From NCBI GenBank assembly GCA_963802765.1, contig CAWDJZ010000003.1:62001-126000 (forward strand): 64,000 nt of DNA. Reading direction: 5' to 3'. The stretch comes from Gaiellasilicea sp963802765 (GTDB taxonomy: Bacteria > Actinomycetota > Thermoleophilia > Gaiellales > Gaiellaceae). The notes under the pieces are model-generated. The model searched no databases and was not told where the DNA came from. It saw only the letters and a list, made by a program, of their open reading frames with translations. This document shows positions 45,567 through 54,414 of this stretch, one piece after another. Numbering within the stretch: the first letter of the stretch is position 1; every line of letters starts with the position of its first letter. The position numbers and the translations under genes were made by a program.

Positions 45567-46281
45567 TTGACACAGCAGTTCGAAGTGATTCCGGCAGTCG
45601 ACATTCTCGGCGCCGAGGCGGTGCGGCTCGAACGAGGCGACTTCGGTCGCGTCACCGTCCGCGCGGGCGCACCACTCGACCTTGTCCGGCGCTTCGCGGC
45701 GGCGGGGGCGCGATGGATCCACCTCGTCGACCTCGACGGCGCCAGACGCGGGAGGATCCAACCGGAACTGGTCCGCGCTGCGGTGGAAGCAGCGGCGGGA
45801 GTCCTCGTGCAGGCCTCGGGCGGCGTCCGCTCGGTGGCCGACGCCCGGGCGCTCGTCGACGCCGGTGCCGCCCGGGTGGCCGTGGGCACGGCCGCGTTCG
45901 CCGGCGAGGCGCTGTCCGATCTCGTCGATTCCCTGGGCGAGCGCCTCGTCGTCGCCCTCGACGTCCGCGGCGGTCGCGTCGCGATCGCGGGCTGGACGGA
46001 GACGGCGGACATCGAGGCCGGCGAGGCAGCCGACCGCTGCCGCGAGGCCGGCGTCGCCCGGCTGCTCTGCACGGCCGTCGACCGCGACGGCACCCTGTCG
46101 GGGCCTGACCTCGAGCTGCTGGCAGAGGTGCGTGGACGTTTCGGCGGCCCCGTGCTGAGCGCGGGCGGCATCCGCTCGCGAGGCTCACCTTGCAGCCGTC
46201 GCTCGGGCCGGTGCCGAGGGCGCGATCGTCGGCCGGGCGCTGCTCGACGGCTCCCTGCCGCTCGCCGTCCTCGCGGCCTGA
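45567..46281 (+). CDS. hisA: ProFAR isomerase (frameshifted near its C-terminus)
   Basis: HisA isomerises the ProFAR intermediate; TIM barrel. From TTG 45567: FEVIPAVDILGAEAVRLERG with the catalytic Asp, WIHLVDLDGAR, VQASGGVRSVADARALVDAG, ARVAVGTAAF, VVALDVRGGRVAIAGWTE, LLCTAVDRDGTLSGPDLELL and VLSAGGIRS. A one-base indel near 46180 breaks the frame; EAHLAAVARAGAEGAIVGRA then LLDGSLPLAVLAA ends at TGA 46281 in the shifted frame. The unshifted frame runs into Arg-rich sequence to 46322. The start sits 3 bp from the palindromic operator. Confidence 0.88.
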
Positions 46282-46405
46282 GCCGACGCGGCTTTGCTGA
46301 TTCTTTACCGAACGACGGCTGAATCCTGACCGAGCGCAAGCCCGGACTTTGACCGGCCCCGCCTACCGTGCGGCGCAACTTGCAACCGCCGAAAGGGGTC
46401 GAACG

Positions 46406-46792
46406 ATGACAAGCACCAACCACACGGGCATGCGCACGAGGGGCGCGATCGCGGCGGCTCTCCTGGGCGCTGTGGCTCTGCTCGGTCCGGGGAGCTCGGA
46501 GGCAGCGCCGCCGAAGCTGATCGGAACCGTGGGGCCCGGCTTCACGATCTCGCTGAAGACGGCCGCCGGCAAGAACGTCACGACACTCAAGCGCGGCACG
46601 TACGCGATCACGATCAAGGACCGCTCGCGCATGCACGACTTTCGCCTGCGCGGGCCGGGCGTGAACAAGGTCCTCAGCAGCGTCGCAGCGGTGGGAACCA
46701 AGACGGCGAACGTCCGTCTCGCGGCCGGCCGCTACCAGTTCGTCTGCCAGCCGCATGCGAGCGCGATGCACGGCGCGTTCCGGGTCACCTAG
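46406..46792 (+). CDS. Exported cupredoxin (single domain)
   Basis: A 128-residue secreted blue-copper-like protein. Signal peptide to about residue 33; a beta-sandwich with type 1 copper ligands H77 (MHDFRL), C114, H117 and M121 in FVCQPHASAMHG. It may move electrons or bind copper outside the membrane. A strong ribosome site (AAAGGGG) precedes ATG 46406. It is 4 bp from the next cupredoxin gene. Confidence 0.82.
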   Translation: MTSTNHTGMRTRGAIAAALLGAVALLGPGSSEAAPPKLIGTVGPGFTISLKTAAGKNVTTLKRGTYAITIKDRSRMHDFRLRGPGVNKVLSSVAAVGTKTANVRLAAGRYQFVCQPHASAMHGAFRVT

Positions 46793-46796
46793 GACG

Positions 46797-47540
46797 ATGA
46801 CGAGCTCTCGCGTACTCCTGCTCGTCCTGACGCTCGTGGGCGTCGCCGCTTTCGGCGGCGCCCTCGCCGCCGCAGGCTCCTCGGCCGGCGCCCGCCAGGC
46901 ACAGGCGCCCGCGAGGACCGGCGCCGCCGGTATCGATCCGCGTTCGGGCGGGTTCGAGATCGCCCTCGGTGAGTGGGCGCTGACACCCGAAGCGCGGGCG
47001 ATCCGGCCCGGCCGCGTCACGTTCGTGATCGCAAACCGCGGCAAGTTCCGGCACGGCTTCGAGCTCGAGATCCGCCGGGTCGACGATCGACATGACGGGG
47101 ATCACGACGACGACGCGAAGTCGGTGAAGCTCGCTCCCGGCGAGAAGACGACGCTGACGCTCGACCTCGCGCCGGGCATGTACGAGATCGAGTGCTTCAT
47201 CAGCCACCACGACGAGATGGGCATGCGCGGCGTGCTCGAAGTCCGCGCGGACGCGCCGCTCCTGCGCCCGCGCCCGGCGACGTCGCGGGCGACCGTCGAC
47301 ATCGCCGGGTTCGCATTCAAGCCGGCCACGCTCAGGACGACGGCCGGAACCACGGTCACCTGGCGGAACGTCGATCCGGCGCCGCACACCGCGACCGGAA
47401 AGCAGTTCTCCTCGCCGCAGCTCGGCAAGGGCGCAAGCTTCCGTCGCCGCTTCACACAACCGGGGACGTACGCCTACGTCTGCGCGCTGCACCCGGGCAT
47501 GCGGGGCACGGTCGTCGTCGCCAAGAGGAGCGCAGGCTAG
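46797..47540 (+). CDS. Exported protein with two cupredoxin domains
   Basis: A 247-residue secreted protein with signal peptide (about 1-26) and two cupredoxin-like domains. Domain 1: H86 (FRHGFEL), C133, H137/H138 and M141 in ECFISHHDEMGM. Domain 2: H197 (APHTATG), C229, H232 and M235 in CALHPGMRG. A His/Asp-rich loop (DDRHDGDHDDD) lies in domain 1 and could bind extra metal. It follows the single-domain cupredoxin by 4 bp and abuts the next gene (stop 47540, start 47541), so the three form an operon for extracellular copper chemistry. Confidence 0.82.
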   Translation: MTSSRVLLLVLTLVGVAAFGGALAAAGSSAGARQAQAPARTGAAGIDPRSGGFEIALGEWALTPEARAIRPGRVTFVIANRGKFRHGFELEIRRVDDRHDGDHDDDAKSVKLAPGEKTTLTLDLAPGMYEIECFISHHDEMGMRGVLEVRADAPLLRPRPATSRATVDIAGFAFKPATLRTTAGTTVTWRNVDPAPHTATGKQFSSPQLGKGASFRRRFTQPGTYAYVCALHPGMRGTVVVAKRSAG

Positions 47541-48074
47541 ATGCCGACCCGGAACGAACTGTCGATCGCGGCCGCGCTGCTCTCCGCGGGGGCGGCCGCG
47601 ATCCACGCCTCGGTCGCCGGGCCGCACTTCGACGAGGGCGCCCTCTACGGGCTCCTCTTCGTCGCGACGGCGCTCTTCCAGGCGGGCTGGGCTGCGCTCG
47701 TGCTGGCGCCCTCGGTCCGACTGCTCGGCGCCGGCGTTGTCGTGAACGCAGGGGTGATCGGTGCGTGGGCCGTGTCGCGGACCTTCGGGCTGCCTTATGG
47801 GCCCGAGCCGTGGACCGCCGAGCCCGTCGCTCCGCTCGATCTCGCGGCGACCTCGTTCGAGCTCGGGATCGTCGTGTGCGGCGTCCTCTTGCTGGCCACG
47901 CCCGCGGGCTCGGTCGCCGCTTCTGGCCCGGGCCTGCGCCGCTTCGCCGCCGTCGGGGCTGCCGTCGTCGCCGGCATCACCTGCGCGGCGCTCGCCACGA
48001 CGCCGGACGCGGCCACCGACCATCACCAGCAGAACGGGCCCGGAGCGGCTCTTCACGACCACGCGCACGGGTAG
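47541..48074 (+). CDS. Membrane protein with His-rich C-terminus, cupredoxin operon
   Basis: A 177-residue polytopic protein with about five helices (for example SIAAALLSAGAAAIHASVAG) and a C-terminal tail DHHQQNGPGAALHDHAHG, a likely metal-binding stretch. The ATG starts on the base after the cupredoxin stop. No named family is recognised; context suggests copper or other metal handling at the membrane. Confidence 0.7.
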   Translation: MPTRNELSIAAALLSAGAAAIHASVAGPHFDEGALYGLLFVATALFQAGWAALVLAPSVRLLGAGVVVNAGVIGAWAVSRTFGLPYGPEPWTAEPVAPLDLAATSFELGIVVCGVLLLATPAGSVAASGPGLRRFAAVGAAVVAGITCAALATTPDAATDHHQQNGPGAALHDHAHG

Positions 48075-48082
48075 CGCGTGTG

Positions 48083-50421
48083 TCAGGCGCGCACGCGGAT
48101 CGTCAGCGGGCGCGTCCGACCGTCCGGGGCGACGGCCGTGAGCCGGACGAGATAGGTGCGGCCACGGACGAGCCGCGCCGCGTTCAGCCGTGCCCGCAAG
48201 AGGTACGCGCCGGCGCGTGTGACGGTCGTCGTTGCGGCCAGGCGCGTCGCCGCCAACCGGGCTCCCGCCAGAACGGTTCCCGGCCGGAGCGCAAGCGCGC
48301 GCGTGGAGCGGAGCGGAGTGACCACAGCCCGCAGCCGGGCGTGCTCGCTCACCCAGAAGCGCACCGAGATCGTTGCCATTCCACGGCTTCGAGCCACGAG
48401 GATAGGCGACGTCGTCAGCGCGCGGAGCCCGAGCGGAACGACACGCGATGGCCGCGGCGCGACCGTGACAGGATCGTTCCCGGGCGGGGCGACGACCGGA
48501 ACCGTGCCGCTGCTGCCGCCACCGGCGGGAGGCGGAGACGGAGCCGGGGTAACCGGAGCGACGGCCGGCGGGGGCGGCTCGACGACCCAGCTGGCGCGCG
48601 CCGGCGAGGAGTCGATGTTGCCCGCGGCGTCGATCGCCCGCACGTCGAAGACGTGGGTGCCGTTCGCGAGGCCGCTGTAGGCCGCGGGCGGCGTGCACGC
48701 GGTGAACGGCGAACCGTCGAGCGAGCACTCGAAGCGCGCGTCCGGCTCGCTCGCCGAGAAGGAGATGGTCGCGTCCGTCACGGTGACCGTGCCCGTGGGC
48801 GCCGAGTCGATCGCCGTCTCGGGCGGCGTCGTGTCAGCGGGCGGCGCAGCGATGGTAACGGCCTGCACCGCTGCGGTCTTGCCGGGGGCGGACGCCACGA
48901 TCTCGGCGGAGCCGCCGCTCGAGCCACGGACGAAGAAGCTCGTCGCGCTCTGGCCCGAGACGATCGACGTCGACAGCGTGGCCGTCCAGGGGCCGCCTTG
49001 CGCGAGCGAGAACTCAGCGGTCGGCGAGGATGAGCGCAGCTCCACGGGCACGGGAAGACCCGCGGTGTACGGCGTCCCGGCGCTCGTGCGGAGCTCGACC
49101 GTCACCGGCGCCGACGGCAGGCCCGGTGAGAGCGTCTGCGGAGCCGTCGTGAAAGCGAGGACGGATGGCTTCCAGGCTCCGAACGTGCGCCAGGCGGTGG
49201 TCGCGACTGCCCCGTCGAGGTTCCCGACGCACCACGTCGCGCCGCACGCCCCCTCTGGCGTTTCCGACGATTCGGCGATCGCCGCCGCGAGTCGCACGAG
49301 CAGCGCGTCCGTCTGCGCGTTGAACTCCTGGGTGGGGATCCCGGCGAGGTTGCGCGGCGACCAGGCGAAGCCGAAGCGGCTGTTGCCGGCGGAGCGTGTC
49401 GCATAGGTCTGCGCCGAGACGTAGTCCTGCATCAGCTCGACGGGCACGTTCGTCCAGCCGAACGCGGCGTCGTACTGCCAGGCCGCGTTCGCGAGCGGGC
49501 TGTAGGCGCCGGCGAGGAACGCCCGTGCAGCCTCCGTGCCCGCCGGTGCGACACCGGCCAGCGTCGCTGCATGCTGCAGGTACTCGTTCAGCGAGTCGCG
49601 GCGCGTCTCGCGTGGCACGCCGGCGACCGCGTACGTCCGGATGTCGCCATAGAGCTCCTGCGACCAGTCGCTCGCATAGCGGCTCACATCGCTCCAGAAG
49701 TCGGCGTCCTCGTACCAATCCTGCAGGCGCGCCTGGTAGACGGAGAGGTCACCGGTCGTTTGGGCGATGCCGATCACGAAGACCGCGCCGCGCGCAGCGG
49801 GCAGCACGCCGTCACCGTCATACAAGCCCGCGCAGGAAGGCGCGCATGTTCGCGCGCGCGTCGCCGGTGCCCTGGCGCACCGCCGACGAGAGCTCGTTCA
49901 GCGCCCACGTGTCGCCGGCGGCGACGTCGTAAGCCCGCAGCTGCCATGCGACGCCGCGCTTCGACTCCGGCGGCGTACCAGGAGTTGCCCGTCGTTGCGA
50001 CCCACGAGGTCCAGCCGGTGACGTTGATCTCTGCCAGCGCGTGGAACGCCGGCCCGAGCGCCCGTATCTGCGAGGCCTGGTTGGCGCGAAGCTGCGTCTT
50101 GTCAGCCGCGAGCGGCGGCACGGAGATGTAGTACTCGGCGCAGGGGGACGGCGTCGCCGCGAGCTTCGTGGTGAGGCGCAGCCAGTCGGTCGGCGAGTAG
50201 AAGACGGCGCGCAGCGGGCGGCAGTCGGCCGACCGCAGCGACTGCACACGCGGCCGTCGCACGAGCTCGCGCCACAGGCGCTGGGTCGCCGCCGGCGTCA
50301 GCGACGGAACTGGCTGCAGCGCAGCGGGTCCGCCCCCGGACGGCCCGGCCGCCGCCGCACTCGATGCGCCGATCACGGCGGCGACGATGCCGGTCAAGAA
50401 TACGAGCGACGTCCGCAGCAA
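48083..50421 (-). CDS. Large secreted protein with Ig-like domain (two frameshifts)
   Basis: Three frames make one exported protein of about 780 residues. From TTG 50421: a signal peptide (RTSLVFLTGIVAAVIGASSA), then WRELVRRPRVQSLRSADCRP and FYSPTDWLRLTTKLAATPSP. A shift near 49965 leads to AWQLRAYDVAAGDTWALNEL; a second near 49825 leads to GAVFVIGIAQTTGDLSVYQA. Later come an Ig-like/bacterial adhesin domain (FECSLDGSPFTAC with THVFDVRAIDAAGNIDSSPA) and a Pro-rich linker. The N-terminal half matches no family I know. Probably surface-exposed. Confidence 0.65.
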
Positions 50422-50492
50422 CCCAGGCCCCCGAGTCCTCTGAACCTCCGCGGGTGAGAGTAGCCGGGTTCCTCCCGAATCGCGCAGGCCGG

Positions 50493-51524
50493 TCAGCCGA
50501 GGATGAGGTGGCTGTCGCCGAACTCGTGCCAGCGGTAGCCGTGCTCGACCGCCGCGGCGTAGCTTCGCGCGATCAGCGCCTCTCCGGCCGCGGCGCGCAG
50601 CAGGTCGAGATGAGAAGCGTCCGGCTCGTGCAGGCCGGTGAGGAGACCGTCGACCGCCCAGAGGCCGCGCTCCGGCATGACGACGAGGTTCGTCCAGCCC
50701 TTGCCCGGAGCGACCGTGCCGTCGGGTTGCGCGACCGTCTCGAGCGCGCGGACGACCGTCGTCCCGGTTGCGATCACACGACCGCCCCAGTCGTGGACGG
50801 CGTTCACGAGCCGGGCGGTCGGCTCGGAGACGTGAAAGCGCTCGGGGTAGGGCGGCTCGTGGCGCTCGGGCGACGAGACGCCGGTGTGGAGGGTCACCGG
50901 CGCGACGAGGACGCCGCCCGCGACGAGCCGCGTGAGCAGCTCGGTGGTCAGCGGCCGGCCGGCGCTCGCCATCTCGGCGCTGCCGGGCTCGAGCGCGTAC
51001 ACGTTCTGGTAGGCCGAGAGCGGCCAGCGACGGGGGACGTAGCCGTAGCGGATCGGGCGCCCGTGCTCCGCCAGGAAGCGCTCGAGCGGCTGCGGCAGCT
51101 CGAGCCGGGCGAGCCAGAGCCGGCCGGTCGTGAAGGGGACGAGGATCCGCACCGTCCCGCCGCCGGGGAGCGTGAGCAGCTCGCCGGGCTCGCCGCCGGC
51201 GAACGGGGCAGCGCCGCGGCGGAGCTCGACGATCCAACGTGCGTTCCCGTCGTGTCCGGGCTCCGGCGTCGAGAAGCGCAGCTCGAGCTCGGTTCCGTCC
51301 GCCTGCTTCGCGGGGACCGCCGCCGGGAGGGTGGCGGACGTGTTGAGGACGAGCAGGTCGCCGGGCGCGAGCAACTGCGGCAGGTCGCGAAAGCGGCGGT
51401 GCACGATGCTCCCGTCGGAGCGGTTCGTGACGAGCAGCCGGACGCCGTCGCGGGCGAGCCCACGGGCCTCCGGCGGCTCGTGCGCCTCGAGTCGGTCGGG
51501 AAGCTCGAACGCGGCGATACTCAT
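50493..51524 (-). CDS. queA: QueA-like SAM:tRNA ribosyltransferase-isomerase
   Basis: A 343-residue QueA-family protein. QueA moves the ribosyl part of SAM onto preQ1 in tRNA to form epoxyqueuosine. Seen: DLLVLNTSATLPAAVPA, the signature YVPRRWPLSAYQNVYA region, VTLHTGVSSPE with Phe-less variant of the usual LHVGxGTF block, RVIATGTTVVRALE and LLTGLHEPDASHLDLL. Several blocks differ from classic QueA and no tgt, queC-F or other queuosine gene is nearby, so it may be a divergent paralogue. ATG 51524 overlaps the SDR stop (ATGA). Confidence 0.8.
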   Translation of the reverse strand: MSIAAFELPDRLEAHEPPEARGLARDGVRLLVTNRSDGSIVHRRFRDLPQLLAPGDLLVLNTSATLPAAVPAKQADGTELELRFSTPEPGHDGNARWIVELRRGAAPFAGGEPGELLTLPGGGTVRILVPFTTGRLWLARLELPQPLERFLAEHGRPIRYGYVPRRWPLSAYQNVYALEPGSAEMASAGRPLTTELLTRLVAGGVLVAPVTLHTGVSSPERHEPPYPERFHVSEPTARLVNAVHDWGGRVIATGTTVVRALETVAQPDGTVAPGKGWTNLVVMPERGLWAVDGLLTGLHEPDASHLDLLRAAAGEALIARSYAAAVEHGYRWHEFGDSHLILG

Positions 51525-52195
51525 CCGGCGACCCCGACGAGGTCGCGCGCGCGGTAGAGGCCGCTCGGGAGGTCGCCTTCGACCAGGGCGAGCAGCCCCG
51601 GAACGCTCTCCTCGGGCGGCGGCCGGTCGGAGATGTCCTCGCCGGGGAACGCCTCCTGCTGCATCTGGGTGCGCATGTCGCCGGGATCGACCGCATACAC
51701 GCGCAGACCGGGATGCTCCACCGCGAGAACCGCGCTCAGCTGGGCGAGTGCGGCCTTCGACGAGCCGTAGCCGCCCCAGGTCTCGTACGCCTCCACTGCT
51801 GCGTCGGACACGACGTTCACGATCCGCGCTCCCTCCGCGAGCCGCGGGATCGCGAGCTGGACAAGCGCGAGCGGCGCGAGGACGTTGACCTCGTAGACCC
51901 GGCGCAGCTCCTCCAGGGGATAGTCGGCCAGCCGCGGTTGCGGGCTCGGCCCGAGCATGCTCGCGTTGTTGACGAGCAGGTCGATCGGCTTGCCCGCCGC
52001 CTCCACCAGATGCCGTCGGTGCTCGGCGTCGGCCACATCTCCAGGGATCAGGACCTCCTGCGGCGCCTCCGGCCAAGCTCGCGACAGCCCGGCGGCGTCG
52101 CGCGCGTCCACGACGACGCGCCAGCCGCGATGGACGAGGGCGCGGGTCAGCGCGAGCCCGAGGCCGCGCGAAGCGCCGGTGACGATCGCCTGCAT
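51521..52195 (-). CDS. Short-chain dehydrogenase/reductase
   Basis: A 224-residue SDR: NAD(P)-binding TGASRGLGLALTRAL, DVADAEH, LLVNNASML, and the catalytic Ser-Tyr-Lys set in NVVSDAAVEAYETWGGYGSS then KAALAQL (YGSSK). It reduces or oxidises an unknown small substrate. ATG 52195 lies next to the upstream stop, and its own stop overlaps queA, so three genes are coupled. The late PGDMRTQMQ resembles SDRs with a shifted specificity loop. Confidence 0.85.
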   Translation of the reverse strand: MQAIVTGASRGLGLALTRALVHRGWRVVVDARDAAGLSRAWPEAPQEVLIPGDVADAEHRRHLVEAAGKPIDLLVNNASMLGPSPQPRLADYPLEELRRVYEVNVLAPLALVQLAIPRLAEGARIVNVVSDAAVEAYETWGGYGSSKAALAQLSAVLAVEHPGLRVYAVDPGDMRTQMQQEAFPGEDISDRPPPEESVPGLLALVEGDLPSGLYRARDLVGVAG

Positions 52196-52196
52196 C

Positions 52197-52541
52197 TCAG
52201 GCCTCGACCGGCGCGCCGTGGCGGGCCACGACACGGTCGTAGTTGAGCCGGAGCAACGCGATCACGTCACGAACGTCCGCGTCGCTTTCGATGCTCCGCG
52301 ACGCGAACCCGGGCCTGCCCGGGAAGACCGGGTGGTAGTCGATTCGCTTCTGCTCGTAGAGCTCGTTCCAGACGTCCTTCGGGAAGCCGAAGTGGGCGAC
52401 CCGGTCGCCGTGCAGGTGACCGAGCTCCCGGCGGCCGAGCTTGAATGCGAACTCGCCCCGGTCGCCCGTGCCCGCCTCGACTCCCGGCCAGGACGTGACC
52501 TCGGCCGTGATCGTCTCGCTCGCCGTCGCCGACATGCTCAT
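52197..52541 (-). CDS. Luciferase-like domain protein (DUF5519 type)
   Basis: A 114-residue single-domain protein resembling the small DUF5519 'luciferase domain' family: ITAEVTSWPGVEAGTGDRGE, FAFKLGRRELGHLHGDRVAH then FGFPKDVWNELYEQKR and FASRSIESDADVRDVIALLR. The HLHGDRVAHFGFPK block is characteristic. Despite the domain name, function is unknown and no light chemistry is implied. A strong ribosome site (AGGAGAG) precedes ATG 52541. First gene of the small SDR-queA operon. Confidence 0.78.
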   Translation of the reverse strand: MSMSATASETITAEVTSWPGVEAGTGDRGEFAFKLGRRELGHLHGDRVAHFGFPKDVWNELYEQKRIDYHPVFPGRPGFASRSIESDADVRDVIALLRLNYDRVVARHGAPVEA

Positions 52542-52613
52542 GCCGCTCTCCTTCCGTCTGATGTGCTTTCAGGATCGCGGCGCACGGGACCCGGCCGCCA
52601 GCGGCAATTGGTC

Positions 52614-53264
52614 CTAGGACCCTGTTCCGGGGAGGCCTGCGCGGACCGCGATGACCGCCGCCTGTGTCCGGTCGCTGACGCCGAGCTTGGCGAGCACGTG
52701 GCCGACGTGCGCCTTCACGGTCTTCTCCGAGATACCGAGCTCGCGGGCGATGCGCTTGTTCGCGAACCCGTGGGCGATCAGTACGAGCACCTCGCGCTCG
52801 CGGGGCGTGAGCCGGTCGAGCGGCTGCTCGTCGCCGGCCGCCGCGAGCGTCTCGACGACGCGCGCCGCGACCACCGGGTCGAGCAGCGCCTCGCCGGCTT
52901 GCGCCGCGCGGACGGCCCGGACGAGCTCCTGCGGCTCCGTGTTCTTGAGCAGGTAGCCCGCCGCGCCCGAGCGGAGCGCCGGGAGGAGCTTGTCGTCGTC
53001 GAGGAAGCTCGTCAGTACGATCACGCGGGCGTCCGGAAGGCGCTCGCGGAGGGTCCGCATGGCGCCGAGGCCGTCGAGCCTCGGCATCACGAGATCCATC
53101 AGGATCACGTCGGGACGAAGCCGGGTGGCGGCCTCGATCGCCTCTTCGCCGTCGGCCGCCTCGCCCGCGACCTCGATCCCCTCCTGCAGCCCGAGAAACG
53201 ATCGCAACCCCTCTCGGACGACCGCGTGGTCGTCGACGATCAGCACGCGGATCGGCTCAGCCAC
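52614..53264 (-). CDS. NarL/LuxR-type response regulator
   Basis: A 216-residue regulator: receiver domain with D11-D12, phosphoacceptor D57 (VILMDLVMP), the T and K switch residues in VIVLTSF and GYLLKN, and a C-terminal LuxR helix-turn-helix (LTPREREVLVLIAHG, then ISEKTVKAHVGHVLAKLGV). It overlaps the kinase gene by 8 bp, so it is the cognate partner. Target genes unknown; the divergent MFS transporter is a candidate. Confidence 0.92.
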   Translation of the reverse strand: MAEPIRVLIVDDHAVVREGLRSFLGLQEGIEVAGEAADGEEAIEAATRLRPDVILMDLVMPRLDGLGAMRTLRERLPDARVIVLTSFLDDDKLLPALRSGAAGYLLKNTEPQELVRAVRAAQAGEALLDPVVAARVVETLAAAGDEQPLDRLTPREREVLVLIAHGFANKRIARELGISEKTVKAHVGHVLAKLGVSDRTQAAVIAVRAGLPGTGS

Positions 53265-54390
53265 CCCCGACCTCGAGGCTCACGGTCGTGCCCGCACCTG
53301 GGCTCGAACGGATCACGAGCCGACTGCCGAGACGACGGGCGCGCTCCTCCATCGAGGTCAGGCCGAGCGAGCGGGACCGGGATGAAGCCGCGCCCGGGTC
53401 GAAGCCGACGCCGTCGTCCTCGATCTCGAGCGTGAGCAGACCGTCGTCCGCGCGGAGCCGGACCGCGACCCTCTGCGCCTGCGAGTGCTTGAGGGCGTTC
53501 TGGAGAGCCTCCTGGGCGATCCTGAGCAGCTCCCGGTCGCGCTCCGTGTCGGCCGGGATGCCCTGCGGCGTCACGAGCTCGACCTCCTGCCGCCCGAGGC
53601 GCCGCACCAGCTCGACGTGCTTGCGCAGCGCTCCGCAGAGCCCGTCTCGCTCGAGGTCGGCGGGGCGCAGCTCGAAGACGAGCGAGCGGAGCTCGTCGAG
53701 CGACTCCTGGGCGAGGTCGCGGAGCTTCGCCACCTGGTCGCGCGCCGCGTCGGGATCTCGCTCCAGCAGCGTCCGCGCCGCCTCCGCGGTCAGGAGCAGC
53801 CCGAACAGCTTCTGCGCCACCGAGTCGTGCAGGTCGAGCGCGAGCCGGTTCCGCTCCGCCACGATCGAGAGCTCGCGCGTCTGCTCGTGGAGGCGCGCGT
53901 TGGCGATCGCGATCGCCGCATGGGCGGCGAGCAGTCGGATCAGCTCCTCGTCCTCGTCGCCGAAGTCCGCAGCGTCGACTTTCTCGGTCAAGTAGAAGGC
54001 GCCGATCACCCCCGTCGGCGCGACGATCGGCACGCCGAGGAACGAGCGCATGTCCGGATGGCCCTCCGGCCACCAGCCGCGGAAGCGTGGGTGCTCGTGG
54101 ATGTCGCCGGTGCGGTAGGGCTCCTCTGTCGTGAGCATCGCGCCGAGGACGCCGTGCTGCCTGGGGAGCGGGCCGAACGACGCGATCAGCTCGTCGCTCA
54201 TCCCCGAGGTGAGGAAGGTGCGGAAGCCGCCGTCCCCGTCCGGTAGCCCGAGAGCGGCGTAGCGCGCGCCGGCGAGCTCGCGGGCGCTGTGGACGAGCCG
54301 CTGCAGCACCTCGTCGACGGACAGCTCTGCCGCGACCGCGAGGACCGCGTCGCTGACCGCCTTCAACGTGGGATTGAGTCGTTCGGCCAC
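53257..54390 (-). CDS. GAF-domain histidine kinase (HisKA_3 type)
   Basis: A 377-residue cytoplasmic kinase without transmembrane helices. GAF sensor at about 20-168 (ending AAHAAIAIANARLHEQTREL), phosphoacceptor H188 in NRLALDLHDSVAQKLFG, dimer helices, and an HATPase with IAQEALQNALKHSQA, IEDDGVGFDP and the closing GLTSMEERARRLGSRL. It senses an unknown ligand and phosphorylates the overlapping NarL-type regulator. Confidence 0.92.
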   Translation of the reverse strand: MAERLNPTLKAVSDAVLAVAAELSVDEVLQRLVHSARELAGARYAALGLPDGDGGFRTFLTSGMSDELIASFGPLPRQHGVLGAMLTTEEPYRTGDIHEHPRFRGWWPEGHPDMRSFLGVPIVAPTGVIGAFYLTEKVDAADFGDEDEELIRLLAAHAAIAIANARLHEQTRELSIVAERNRLALDLHDSVAQKLFGLLLTAEAARTLLERDPDAARDQVAKLRDLAQESLDELRSLVFELRPADLERDGLCGALRKHVELVRRLGRQEVELVTPQGIPADTERDRELLRIAQEALQNALKHSQAQRVAVRLRADDGLLTLEIEDDGVGFDPGAASSRSRSLGLTSMEERARRLGSRLVIRSSPGAGTTVSLEVGGG

Positions 54391-54414
54391 TGAGAGGACG
54401 ATAGACCTGCGACG

